Source of the DNA: Symbioplanes lichenis
GTDB lineage: Bacteria; Actinomycetota; Actinomycetes; Mycobacteriales; Micromonosporaceae
Direction of reading: 5' to 3'
Assembly (NCBI RefSeq): GCF_030709675.1
Contig: NZ_JAUZQD010000005.1
Coordinates: forward strand, 1 to 64,000
DNA: 64,000 nucleotides
The notes under the pieces: generated by a model
The model's database searches: none
The model's input: only the letters and a program-made list of their open reading frames with translations
Told to the model about the DNA's origin: nothing
Program-made: the position numbers and the translations under genes
Shown here: piece by piece, positions 32,644 through 41,032 of the stretch
Numbering within the stretch: the stretch's first letter is position 1
How the letters are laid out: the number at the start of each line of letters is the position of its first letter

Positions 32644-34050
32644 TCACTCCTCGATCCCGGCCGCTTCCTCGAGGCCGTTCCGGCGGATCACGTCGCTGTA
32701 CCACTGGGCACTGCGCTTCGGGGTGCGCTCCTGGGTGGTGTAGTCGACGTGCACCAGCCCGAACCGCATGTTGTAGCCCTCGGCCCACTCGTAGTTGTCC
32801 ATGAGTGACCACGCGAAGTATCCACGAAGGTCCACACCGTACGACAGGGAGTCGAGGCACGCGCGCAGGTGGCCGTCGAGATAGGCGACCCGGCCCGGGT
32901 CGTCGACGCCGCCGTTGTAGGCGGCGCCGTTCTCGGTGATCATCATCGGGACGCCGTAGTCGTCGTGGATCCGGTTGAGCAGCCGGGTCAGCGCGGCCGG
33001 CTCGATCTGCCAGCCGATGTCGGTGACCGGCCCGACCGGCTCGCGGAAGGCGATGCCCTCGCTGCCCGGCGTGTCCAGGGCCGCGGGCGTGCCGGGGACG
33101 GCCGACACGTAGGTCGGCGTGTAGTAGTTGACGCCCAGCACGTCGATCGGGGCGTTGATGATCGCCTCGTCGCCCTCGCGGATGTGCGAGAGGTCGGTGA
33201 AGCGGGCGATGATCCGCTTGACGTCCTCCGGGTAGGCGCCGCGGAAGAGCGGGTCCAGGAAGATGCGGTTGCCCACGCCGTCGACGATCCGGGAGGCGGC
33301 CTGGTCGGCCGGGCTCGCGGGGTCGAGCGGGGCGACGGTGACCGGGTTCAGCGTGATGCTGACCGTCTGGGCGCCGGCCGCCTTGAGCGCGCGGGCCGCC
33401 AGTCCGTGGCCGAGCAGCAGGTGGTGGGTGGCGACGAGGGCCGCCGCCGGGTCCTGGATGCCGGGGGCGTGGACGCCCTTGCCGTAGCCGAGGTAGGCGG
33501 AGCACCACGGCTCGTTGAGGGTGGTCCACGTGTTCACGCGGTCGCCGAGGCGGGCGTGGACGATCTGCGCGTACTCGGCGAAGGCCTCCGCCGTGCCGCG
33601 GTTGAGCCAGCCGCCCTGGTCCTGCAGCGTCTGCGGGAGGTCCCAGTGGTAGAGCGTCACGACCGGGTCGATGCCCTTGCCGATCAGCTCGTCGACGAGC
33701 CGGTCGTAGAAGTCGAGGCCGCGGGTGTTGACCGGCCCGGTGCCGTCCGGCTGGATCCGGGGCCAGGCCACCGAGAACCGGTACGCCCCGAGCCCGAGCC
33801 CGGCCATGAGCTGCACGTCGTCGGCGTACCGGTGGTAGTGGTCGCACGCCACGTCGCCCGTGTGCCCCCGGAACACCCGGCCGGGCGTCCGGCTGAAGGT
33901 GTCCCAGATGGACGCGCCCCGGCCGTCCTCGAACGCCGCCCCCTCGATCTGGTACGACGCCGTCGCCGCACCCCAGACGAAGCCGTCCGGGAACCGGGGT
34001 CCCGACTTCAGCGGCTCGCCGCTGGCCTTTTCCTCCACGGTTGCCGTCAT
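32644..34050 (-). CDS. GH1 beta-glucosidase
   Basis: Glycoside hydrolase family 1 enzyme, 468 residues, cleaving terminal beta-glucosides such as cellobiose with retention. The acid/base Glu is in TLNEPWCSA (near residue 178) and the nucleophile Glu in ITENGAAY (near 370). [19 protein letters not shown] at the N-terminus and [20 protein letters not shown] near the C-terminus are classic GH1. There is no signal peptide, so imported disaccharide is the likely substrate. It is the first gene of a two-gene operon with the LacI regulator. Confidence 0.94.
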   Translation of the reverse strand: MTATVEEKASGEPLKSGPRFPDGFVWGAATASYQIEGAAFEDGRGASIWDTFSRTPGRVFRGHTGDVACDHYHRYADDVQLMAGLGLGAYRFSVAWPRIQPDGTGPVNTRGLDFYDRLVDELIGKGIDPVVTLYHWDLPQTLQDQGGWLNRGTAEAFAEYAQIVHARLGDRVNTWTTLNEPWCSAYLGYGKGVHAPGIQDPAAALVATHHLLLGHGLAARALKAAGAQTVSITLNPVTVAPLDPASPADQAASRIVDGVGNRIFLDPLFRGAYPEDVKRIIARFTDLSHIREGDEAIINAPIDVLGVNYYTPTYVSAVPGTPAALDTPGSEGIAFREPVGPVTDIGWQIEPAALTRLLNRIHDDYGVPMMITENGAAYNGGVDDPGRVAYLDGHLRACLDSLSYGVDLRGYFAWSLMDNYEWAEGYNMRFGLVHVDYTTQERTPKRSAQWYSDVIRRNGLEEAAGIEE

Positions 34051-34177
34051 GCCGTCACCGCTCTCTGCGTGAGGCCGCCGCGCCCGGTCCGCTCCGACCG
34101 GGCCCCGGGGCCGCCCAACTTAACCGGTCCAGCGTACGGCCAAACCGCCCCGCGAGAGCCCCCCGGATGTTGCGGAA

Positions 34178-34939
34178 CTACCCCGCGCGCAGCGCCGTCA
34201 CGAGGCGCGGGTCGCCGAGAACGGCCAATTTGTCGGTTTCCGCGCGTCCCATGAGCGTGAGCAGTAGGTCGCTCGCCGTGCCGGTCGCCTGGGCCCGGGC
34301 GTGGTGATCGTCCGAGTCGAGGATCGTGCCGGTGTCGAGCAGGGCGATGCCCGCGCCGCGCAGCCGCACGAACCACTCGTAGCTCGCGTCCGTGGCGACC
34401 AGGTGCACGACGCCGTGCAGGTCGGTCGGGCCCTTGCGGTAGCCCGCGGGCAGCCAGGTGTCGAGGACCTCGCTGACGCCGTCGGCGGCGAGCTTGGTCT
34501 CGATCGGGGTCGGGCGGCCGGCGGCGGCCTCGGCGTCCCAGCGGTGCACGGACATCTCGTGCGCGAGGCGCCGCTGCCAGAAGCCGGCCTTCTTCGCCTG
34601 CGCCGGCCAGGTCCACGACGGCAGGTCGGGGTCGAGGGCGTCGAGCGTCTCGATGGTGCCGGTGATCTCCCGGCGCAGGCCGTCGAGCGCCTCCTGCCAC
34701 TCGGGGCGGGGCTCCGGGACGACCCGGGGCGCGGGCTTGTCGATCACGCCCCGCGGCGCCAGCTCGCGGACCCAGCGCAGCACCGCGGTGAGATGCTCGA
34801 CGAGATCGGCGGTCGTCCACCCGGGACAACCGGGCACCGCGGCGTCCGGGCCGGTCTCGGCCACGGCGTCCCGCAGGGCCGGTCCGTCGGCGCGCAACGC
34901 GGCCAGCCAGAAGTCCTTCGTCGCGTTGAGCCTGTTCAT
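34178..34939 (-). CDS. maleylpyruvate isomerase/DinB-fold family protein
   Basis: A 253-residue protein of the actinobacterial MDMPI family, a DinB-like four-helix metal-binding domain. CPGWTTADLVEHLTAVLRWV (residues about 44-63) contains the first metal-binding histidine. FWQRRLAHEMSVHRWDAEAAAGRPTPI carries the second histidine pair. A C-terminal domain continues to RLVTALRAG. Characterised relatives use mycothiol to isomerise maleylpyruvate, but most have unknown substrates. The ATG at 34939 has GGGAG six bases upstream and is preferred over the ATG at 34945. A 67-bp gap separates it from divergent murB. Confidence 0.85.
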   Translation of the reverse strand: MNRLNATKDFWLAALRADGPALRDAVAETGPDAAVPGCPGWTTADLVEHLTAVLRWVRELAPRGVIDKPAPRVVPEPRPEWQEALDGLRREITGTIETLDALDPDLPSWTWPAQAKKAGFWQRRLAHEMSVHRWDAEAAAGRPTPIETKLAADGVSEVLDTWLPAGYRKGPTDLHGVVHLVATDASYEWFVRLRGAGIALLDTGTILDSDDHHARAQATGTASDLLLTLMGRAETDKLAVLGDPRLVTALRAG

Positions 34940-35006
34940 CAGCATCTCCCGCTCGAAGAGGACCACCAGTCCATCGCCCCGTGCCGCCTCGGCCTAGGGT
35001 GAAGTC

Positions 35007-36086
35007 GTGCCTGACGTTAGTGCTGATCCCCCCGCCCTCGCATCCGCAGTGCATGCCAGTTCGCTGGGGGCGTACACGACGCTACGCCTCGGCGGCCCGG
35101 CCGGCACGGTCTCGGTGGTCACCGAAACCGACGAAGCCGTCGAAACCGTACGCGCGGCCACCGGCCCGATCCTCGTCCTGGCCGGCGGCAGCAACGTCGT
35201 CATCGGCGACGGCGGCTTCCCCGGCACGGTGCTGCTGCTGCGCACCCGGGGCGTGGAGGTCGTCGACCAGGATCACCGCGGCGCCCTCGTGCGGGTCGCG
35301 GCGGGCGAGCCGTGGGACGACTTCGTGGCCGAGACGATCCGGCGCGGGCTCTCGGGGCTGGAGGCGCTCTCCGGCATCCCGGGCTCGGCCGGTGCGACAC
35401 CCATCCAGAACGTCGGCGCGTACGGGCAGGAGGTCGCCCGCACGATCGAGCGGGTGCGCGTCTTCGACCGGGACTCCGGCGAGGTCGTCTGGATGGGGCT
35501 CGACGAGTGCCGCTTCGGCTACCGGTCGAGCGTCTTCAAGCACAACGACCGCTACCTGGTGCTCGAGGTCGACTTCCGGCTGCCCGTCTCCGCGGACTCC
35601 GCGCCGATCCGCTACGCCGAGCTGGCCCGGCACCTCGGCGTCGAGGTGGGGGAGCGGGTGGCCGCGGAGCGCGTACGGGAGACGGTGCTGAAGGTCCGTG
35701 CGAGCAAGGGCATGGTCCTCGACCCGGAGGACCCCGACACGTGCTCGGTGGGCTCCTTCTTCACCAACCCGGTGCTCTCCGCCGAGCAGTGGGCGGCGGT
35801 GCAGGACCGGCTCGCCGACGCGGGCGAGCCGCCGAGCTGGCCGGCGCCGAACGGCACGGTCAAGGTGCCGGCGGCCTGGCTGATCGAGAAGGCGGGCTTC
35901 ACCAAGGGGTACGCGGGCCGGGACGGGGTGGCCATCTCCGGCAAGCACACCCTCGCCCTCACCCACCGGGGCGGCGGCTCCACCGAGGCGTTGCTGGACC
36001 TCGCGCGGGAGATCCGCGACGGGGTCCGGGACCGGTTCGGCGTGACCCTGCACCCCGAGCCGGTCCTGGTCAACTGCGCTCTCTAG
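35007..36086 (+). CDS. murB: UDP-N-acetylenolpyruvoylglucosamine reductase MurB
   Basis: FAD enzyme that reduces UDP-GlcNAc-enolpyruvate to UDP-MurNAc with NADPH, a committed step of peptidoglycan synthesis. The 359 residues include the FAD loop LAGGSNVVIGD, GLEALSGIPGSAGATPIQNVGAYGQE, and the catalytic-serine region CSVGSFFTNPV. WLIEKAGFTKGY and the C-terminal EP-V-L-V strand are also typical. The length fits type I MurB. GTG start at 35007. The 3' end overlaps the convergent CAP-domain gene by four bases. It stands alone rather than in a dcw cluster, as is usual in actinobacteria. Confidence 0.95.
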   Translation: MPDVSADPPALASAVHASSLGAYTTLRLGGPAGTVSVVTETDEAVETVRAATGPILVLAGGSNVVIGDGGFPGTVLLLRTRGVEVVDQDHRGALVRVAAGEPWDDFVAETIRRGLSGLEALSGIPGSAGATPIQNVGAYGQEVARTIERVRVFDRDSGEVVWMGLDECRFGYRSSVFKHNDRYLVLEVDFRLPVSADSAPIRYAELARHLGVEVGERVAAERVRETVLKVRASKGMVLDPEDPDTCSVGSFFTNPVLSAEQWAAVQDRLADAGEPPSWPAPNGTVKVPAAWLIEKAGFTKGYAGRDGVAISGKHTLALTHRGGGSTEALLDLAREIRDGVRDRFGVTLHPEPVLVNCAL

Positions 36087-36562
36087 TAACCGAAGACCTG
36101 GGCCCAGTAATGCGTGCCGTTCGCGGCCTGTTGCACCCCGGCGCCGAAGGAGCGGGCGCCGCAGTTGAGGATGTTGCGCCGGTGCGGCGGGCTGGCCATC
36201 CAGGCGTCGACCACGGCGTCGGCGTCGGCGAAGCCCCAGGCGATGTTCTCGCCGGCGGGCTCGGCGTAGCCCGCCGCCCGGGAGCGGACCTCGAAGGTGG
36301 AGCCGCGCCAGCCCAGGTGGCCGAAGTCGCCGGTGGCCGCCATGTAGTGCGCCTGGCGGACCGAGGCGACCATCAGCTCCGGCTCGACGGTGAGCTCGGG
36401 GCAGCCGTACAGGCGGCGCTGCTCGTTGGTGTGGGTCAGGATGTCGTCCATCAGCGCGGGCGCTGTCATCGGCCCCACGGCCTGCGCGGAGGCCGGGGTC
36501 GCGGTGATCAGGGCAGCCGACGCGGCCGCGGCGACAGCAATACGTCGTAGCATTTCGGACAT
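36083..36562 (-). CDS. secreted CAP-domain (SCP-like) protein
   Basis: A small secreted CAP-superfamily protein. A signal peptide (IAVAAAASAALITATPASA, ending before AVGPM) precedes the CAP domain, with HTNEQRRLYGCPEL, VRQAHYMAATGDFGHLGW, GENIAWGF and VDAWMASPPHRRNIL. These are the conserved helices and putative metal-binding histidines and glutamates. Bacterial CAP proteins have unclear roles in the envelope or spore. Start ATG 36562 or 36553; both keep the signal peptide, and an upstream TTG at 36577 is unlikely. It ends inside the last codons of murB. Confidence 0.85.
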   Translation of the reverse strand: MSEMLRRIAVAAAASAALITATPASAQAVGPMTAPALMDDILTHTNEQRRLYGCPELTVEPELMVASVRQAHYMAATGDFGHLGWRGSTFEVRSRAAGYAEPAGENIAWGFADADAVVDAWMASPPHRRNILNCGARSFGAGVQQAANGTHYWAQVFGY

Positions 36563-36636
36563 GTCGACATCGGACAATAAACTTGAGCCGTACGTTCCTT
36601 CTTTGCCGGTTTAGGAGTGCGGCGTACGGGTTCGTG

Positions 36637-37329
36637 TCACGATGAGGAGTTGACCGTGGGCAGCCGCACCACGGCGCCGGCGCCCGTCGCCGGGTCGTAG
36701 GTGAGCACCACCGACCCGCCGTGCCGGTCGGCGATCGCCTCGGCGAGCAGCAGCCACAGGGCGGTGCTGCGCCGGCGGTGCGGGGGCTCGGGTTCGGCCA
36801 GCATGCCCGCCATCAGTGCCTCGTTCGTGAGCTGTTCGGCCGTGCGGGCGGTGACCCTGATCTCCCAGCCGTCCGGGGCAGGCTCGGCGCGTACCGTCGC
36901 GGAGCGGTCCGCCGCCCCGCTCGCGACCGTGCCGATCACCGCGTAGAAGAGGTCCCGCAGCAGCCCGGCGTCTCCGGTGAGCGGAGGTCCCGCCGCGGCC
37001 TCGACCGTCGCCGCGGTGTAGGGCTCGCGGCTGGCCAGCAGGTCCGCCGCCGCCCGGATCGCGTCGCCGGGCTGCACCGGCCCGGGCCGCAGCTCCAGGT
37101 CGCCGGTCTGCAGCCGGCTGACCACCATGAGGTCGCGGACGAGGGCGAGCATCCGGTCGGTGTTGCGGCGCACGGCGCTCAGGGCCACCGAGCGCTCGGC
37201 CGGCGCCAGGTCGTCGGTGTCCAGGCTCTCGGTGAACGAAGCGATGGTCGTCAGCGGCGTCCGCAGCTCGTGGGAGATGACCGAGAGGAAGCGGGCCTGC
37301 TGCGCGAAGGCGTCTGTGGGGGTTCGCAC
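36637..37329 (-). CDS. histidine kinase-like protein with degenerate ATPase domain
   Basis: A 230-residue soluble protein with an intact dimerisation/H-box, FLSVISHELRTPLTTIASFTESL, near residues 14-36. The ATP-binding half is badly eroded. The N-box position reads LFYAVIGTVASGA with no asparagine, the DxGxG (G1) box is replaced by TARTAEQLTNEA, and the GLGL (G2) box reads ALWL. The final DRHGGSVVL and VRLP strand remain. There is no sensor or membrane segment. It may serve as a phosphotransfer or scaffold partner rather than a kinase. TATAGT at 37335-37340 predicts a leaderless GTG start. It is divergent from the OmpR-type regulator. Confidence 0.7.
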   Translation of the reverse strand: MRTPTDAFAQQARFLSVISHELRTPLTTIASFTESLDTDDLAPAERSVALSAVRRNTDRMLALVRDLMVVSRLQTGDLELRPGPVQPGDAIRAAADLLASREPYTAATVEAAAGPPLTGDAGLLRDLFYAVIGTVASGAADRSATVRAEPAPDGWEIRVTARTAEQLTNEALMAGMLAEPEPPHRRRSTALWLLLAEAIADRHGGSVVLTYDPATGAGAVVRLPTVNSSS

Positions 37330-37484
37330 GCTGAACTATAACTTTCCGTATATGAACCGACACGTCACGCTATCGTGAGTTTCGAACATTTCATCGCCGT
37401 CGTCCGCCCGGCGCGGGCGGCACGTGTGACGCGCTGACCCCGGATGCGAGAGCGGGGCGGCCGCATGCCGGAGGAGGCCCAGCA

Positions 37485-38183
37485 ATGAGCAGATTGCTCG
37501 TGGTCGAGGACGACCCGGACATCGCGCTGGCGCTGCGGCTGCTGTTCAGCCGGGCGGGGTACGAGGTCGCGCACGCGGGCGACGGCCGGACGGGTCTCAA
37601 GGAGGCCTACGCCGAGCACCCCGACCTGGTGGTCCTCGACGTCGGCCTGCCCGAGATGGACGGGTGGCAGGTGCTCGAACGGCTGCGCGACGTGTCGGAC
37701 GTACCGGTGCTGGTCCTCACCGCCCACGGTCAGGAGCAGGAGAAGGTACGCGGCCTGCGCGGCGGCGCCGACGACTACCTGACCAAGCCGTTCGCCAACA
37801 ACGAGCTGCTCGCCCGGGTGGAGGCACTGCTGCGCCGCTCGTCCAGCGGGCAGAACAGCTGGGCCAGCCAGATCTACGACGACGGCCTGGTGCACCTCGA
37901 CCCGACCAAGCGCCGGGTCTATGTCAAGGGCGACGAGAAGCGCCTCACCCCGACCGAGTTCCGGCTGCTCAACGCGCTGGTCCGGCACGCGGGCGCGGTG
38001 CTCAGCCCCAATCAGCTGCTGACCCAGGCGTGGGACGACCCCACCGGCATCGGGCAGGAGCGGGTCAAGTTCGCCGTGCTGCGGCTGCGCCGCAAGCTCG
38101 GCTGGTCGGATCCCGACGAGAGCCCCATCGAGTCCGTCCGCGGATTCGGTTACCGCTACCGCCGCCCGGGGGGAGACACCTGA
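37485..38183 (+). CDS. OmpR-family response regulator
   Basis: A 232-residue two-component regulator. The receiver has DDPD at residues 9-12, phospho-acceptor Asp near 54 (VVLDVGLPEMDG), LTAHG and the lysine in YLTKPF. The winged helix has LTPTEFRLLNALVRHAGAVLSPNQLL and ERVKFAVLRLRRKLGWSDP. CCGGAGGAGG lies upstream of the ATG. Its divergent neighbour is the degenerate kinase-like gene and its downstream neighbour is cheA, 67 bp away with a separate promoter. It could regulate motility genes, but nothing shows this directly. Confidence 0.92.
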   Translation: MSRLLVVEDDPDIALALRLLFSRAGYEVAHAGDGRTGLKEAYAEHPDLVVLDVGLPEMDGWQVLERLRDVSDVPVLVLTAHGQEQEKVRGLRGGADDYLTKPFANNELLARVEALLRRSSSGQNSWASQIYDDGLVHLDPTKRRVYVKGDEKRLTPTEFRLLNALVRHAGAVLSPNQLLTQAWDDPTGIGQERVKFAVLRLRRKLGWSDPDESPIESVRGFGYRYRRPGGDT

Positions 38184-38190
38184 GCCGGTG

Positions 38191-38216
38191 TTCTCAGGTG
38201 GGACCGGGCGGAACCG
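38191..38216 (+). promoter_or_regulatory. FliA-like promoter upstream of cheA
   Basis: CTCA (38191-38194), 16 bp, then ACCGAT (38211-38216). It matches the motif seen at the flagellar operons apart from A for G at the first -10 position. The cheA GTG lies 34 bp downstream. Confidence 0.55.
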
Positions 38217-38250
38217 ATGAGGGCTTTTGGGAAACGAGCAGGAGGTAGGC

Positions 38251-40593
38251 GTGGAAGACCTTGGCGAGATCGTCGGCGAATTCCTCATGGAGAGCCACGA
38301 GAACCTGGATCAGATCGACCGGGACCTCGTGGCGCTGGAGCAGGACCCGGGATCGCGTGACCTGATCTCCCGGATCTTCCGGGCGATCCACACCATCAAG
38401 GGCACCAGTGGCTTCCTCGCCTTCAGCCGGTTGGAGACTCTGGCGCACGCGGGTGAGTCGCTGCTGTCGCGGTTGCGTGACGGCGTCCAGCCGGTGACGC
38501 CGACGACGATCACGACGCTGCTGGCGACGATCGACGGCGTGCGCAACCTGCTCGAGGCGATCGAGCAGAACAACTCGGAGGAGGGCGTCGACGTCGACGC
38601 GATCATCGCGGCGGTGCACGCCCAGATGAACGCGCCGTCGGCCGATGCTCCGGCCGAACCCGCGGCGCCGGCACCCGAGGAGAAGCCCGAACCGGTGGCC
38701 GAGACGCCGGTCCGCCCGGCGCCCGAGCCGGTCGAGGAGCAGCGCCGCCCGCTGGGCGAGGTGCTGGTCGAGACCGGCGCCGCCGAGCCCGCCGACGTCA
38801 GCTCCGCGCTGCAGGCCCAGCTCGAGGGCGACGAGCGCAAGCTCGGCACGATCCTGCTCGAGGAGGGCAAGGCCCAGCCGGCCGCGGTCAGCGAGGCGCT
38901 GCAGGCCCAGTCGCCCAAGCGCAGCGTCGCCGACAGCGCGATCCGCGTCGACGTGGACCTGCTCGACGGGCTCATGAACCTCGTGGGTGAGCTGGTGCTC
39001 GCCCGCAACCAGCTGGTCCGCGGCGTGATGGAGACCGGCGACTCCGGTCTGGTCCGCAGCGCCCAGCGGCTCGGCATGATCACCTCGGAGCTCCAAGAGG
39101 GGATCATGAAGACGCGGATGCAGCCGATCGAGCACATCTGGTCGAAGCTGCCCCGGGTCATCCGGGACCTGAGCCAGTCGCTCGGCAAGAAGGTCGAGCT
39201 GGTCATGGAGGGCAAGGAGACCGAGCTCGACCGGTCCCTGCTCGAGGCGGTCAAGGACCCGCTGACCCACCTGGTACGCAACGCCGTCGACCACGGCATC
39301 GAGGAGGAGTCCCGGCGGACGGCCGCGGGCAAGAGCCCCGAGGGCACGCTGACGCTCCGCGCGTACCACGAGGGTGGCCATGTCGCGGTCGAGGTGGCCG
39401 ACGACGGCGCCGGCATGGACGTCAACCGGATCGCGCAGAAGGCCGTGGAGAAGGGCCTGCTCCGGGCGGAGCAGGTGCCGAACATGGACAAGCGCGAGAT
39501 CATGGCGATGGTCTTCCAGCCCGGCTTCTCCACCGCCGCCAAGGTGACCAACGTGTCCGGCCGCGGCGTCGGCATGGACGTCGTCAAGACCAACATCGAG
39601 CGGATCGGCGGCGCGGTCAGCGTCGACTCGACCCTGGGCGAGGGCACGGTCTGGCGCCTCAACATCCCGCTGACGCTGGCCATCGTGCAGGCGCTCACCG
39701 TGGACTGCGGCGACCAGCGCTACGTCATCCCGCAGGTGGCCGTGCTCGAGCTGGTCTACATCGACGGCAACAGCACGAAGATCGAGTACGCGTCCGGCGC
39801 GCCCGTCTACCGGCTGCGCGGCAAGCTGCTCCCGCTCGTCCGCCTCGACCGGGCCCTCGGCTTCGACGTCGGCGGCGACCAGGGCGTCTACATCATGGTG
39901 CTGCAGGCCGACGGCCGGCGCTTCGGGCTCGTCGTCGACCGCGTCCTCAACACCGAGGAGGTCGTGGTCAAGGCGCTCAACAGCCGCCTCAAGGACATCG
40001 GCCTCTACTCCGGCGCCACGATCCTCGGCGACGGCAAGGTGGGCCTGATCCTCGACGTGTCGCAGCTGGCCCGCCGCTCGCACCTGGCGGCCGAGGGCGA
40101 CCGCGAGAACATCACCGGCACCTCCCGCGCGGGCGCCGGCACCGGCAACGGCGAGCGGCTGCTCATCACCGCGGTCGGCGAGCGCCGGGTCGCCATCCCG
40201 CTCGACACGGTCACCCGGCTCGAGGAGTTCCCGCGGAGCCGCATCGAACAGGCCGGCTCGCGCGAGGTCGTGCAGTACCGCGGCCAGATCCTGCCGCTCA
40301 TGCGGCTGTCGCACGTGCTCGGCGCGTACAGCGAGGTGGAGGAGGGCGACACCGTCTCGGTGGTCGTCTACAGCGAGGGAGGCCGCAGCGTGGCGCTGGT
40401 GGTGGACCGGATCGTCGACATCGCCGAGAACGAGGCCACGGCCCGGCGCGACGTCGAGGAGGACGGCCTGGTCGGCACGGCGGTCATCCAGCAGCGGGTG
40501 ACCGAGCTGCTGGACGTGCGCCGCGCGATCCTCGCCGCCGACCCGAACTTCTACTCCGAGATGTCCGGCAACGACATGATGGTGGGTGCCTGA
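38251..40593 (+). CDS. cheA: chemotaxis histidine kinase CheA with two CheW-like domains
   Basis: A 780-residue CheA that phosphorylates CheY and CheB in response to receptors. Domains: HPt at 1-105 with phospho-His47 (AIHTIKGTSGF); a Pro/Glu linker; an extra small helical repeat region at about 165-215 (LGEVLVETGAAEPADVSSALQAQ, then LGTILLEEGKAQPAAVSEALQAQ) where a P2 domain might be; dimerisation at 225-290; and an ATPase with NAVDHGIEEE, DDGAGMD and GRGVGMDVV. Two successive CheW-like domains follow, about 485-615 and 630-765. CAGGAGG precedes the GTG; an upstream TTG at 38227 in frame is less likely. It heads the nine-gene chemotaxis operon. Confidence 0.95.
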   Translation: MEDLGEIVGEFLMESHENLDQIDRDLVALEQDPGSRDLISRIFRAIHTIKGTSGFLAFSRLETLAHAGESLLSRLRDGVQPVTPTTITTLLATIDGVRNLLEAIEQNNSEEGVDVDAIIAAVHAQMNAPSADAPAEPAAPAPEEKPEPVAETPVRPAPEPVEEQRRPLGEVLVETGAAEPADVSSALQAQLEGDERKLGTILLEEGKAQPAAVSEALQAQSPKRSVADSAIRVDVDLLDGLMNLVGELVLARNQLVRGVMETGDSGLVRSAQRLGMITSELQEGIMKTRMQPIEHIWSKLPRVIRDLSQSLGKKVELVMEGKETELDRSLLEAVKDPLTHLVRNAVDHGIEEESRRTAAGKSPEGTLTLRAYHEGGHVAVEVADDGAGMDVNRIAQKAVEKGLLRAEQVPNMDKREIMAMVFQPGFSTAAKVTNVSGRGVGMDVVKTNIERIGGAVSVDSTLGEGTVWRLNIPLTLAIVQALTVDCGDQRYVIPQVAVLELVYIDGNSTKIEYASGAPVYRLRGKLLPLVRLDRALGFDVGGDQGVYIMVLQADGRRFGLVVDRVLNTEEVVVKALNSRLKDIGLYSGATILGDGKVGLILDVSQLARRSHLAAEGDRENITGTSRAGAGTGNGERLLITAVGERRVAIPLDTVTRLEEFPRSRIEQAGSREVVQYRGQILPLMRLSHVLGAYSEVEEGDTVSVVVYSEGGRSVALVVDRIVDIAENEATARRDVEEDGLVGTAVIQQRVTELLDVRRAILAADPNFYSEMSGNDMMVGA

Positions 40594-40594
40594 C

Positions 40595-41032
40595 ATGGCC
40601 AGCCGCCAGTTCGCCACCTTCGAGGTGGCCGACCAGCTGTTCGGCGTCGAGGTCGACACCGTGCAGGAGGTCCTCTCCTACAACGAGTACACGCCGGTGC
40701 CCCTCGCGCCGCCGGCCGTCGGCGGGCTCTTCAACCTCCGCGGCCAGGTGATCGCGGCGGTGGACCTGCGGGTGCAGCTGGGCCTGGCCCGGCAGGCGCT
40801 GCAGGGCCCGGTCATGAACGTGATCCTGCGCGGCGACGGCGAGCCGGTCAGCCTGCTCGTCGACCGGATCGGCGAGGTCGTCGACCTGGACGACGACATG
40901 TTCGAGCCGCCGCCGGACACGCTCAGCGGCCCGACCCGCGAGCTGGTCGTGGGCACGTTCAAGCTGGACGGCCGGCTCATGCTCGCGCTGGACGCCAACC
41001 AGGCGGTCGACACGTTTCGAGCCACCACCTGA
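40595..41032 (+). CDS. cheW: chemotaxis coupling protein CheW
   Basis: A 145-residue CheW linking chemoreceptors to CheA at the cell pole. It shows QFATFEVADQLFGVEVDTVQEVL at the N-terminus, the conserved LRGQVIAAVDLRVQLGL (NLRGxxxPVxDL motif) near residues 47-64, and LLVDRIGEVVDL. It starts one base after the cheA stop. An in-frame GTG at 40586 would add three residues. The stop overlaps the ATG of the next gene (TGATG). Confidence 0.95.
   Translation: MASRQFATFEVADQLFGVEVDTVQEVLSYNEYTPVPLAPPAVGGLFNLRGQVIAAVDLRVQLGLARQALQGPVMNVILRGDGEPVSLLVDRIGEVVDLDDDMFEPPPDTLSGPTRELVVGTFKLDGRLMLALDANQAVDTFRATT

Noticed and set aside
34051..34177. CebR-like operator for the beta-glucosidase operon
   Set aside because: No TGGGAGCGCTCCCA-like palindrome was found upstream of the gene.
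38194..40659. 821-codon minus-strand open frame across cheA
   Set aside because: It is antisense to a full-length CheA with all motifs, and its translation is low-complexity His/Asp/Arg/Leu text with no domain.
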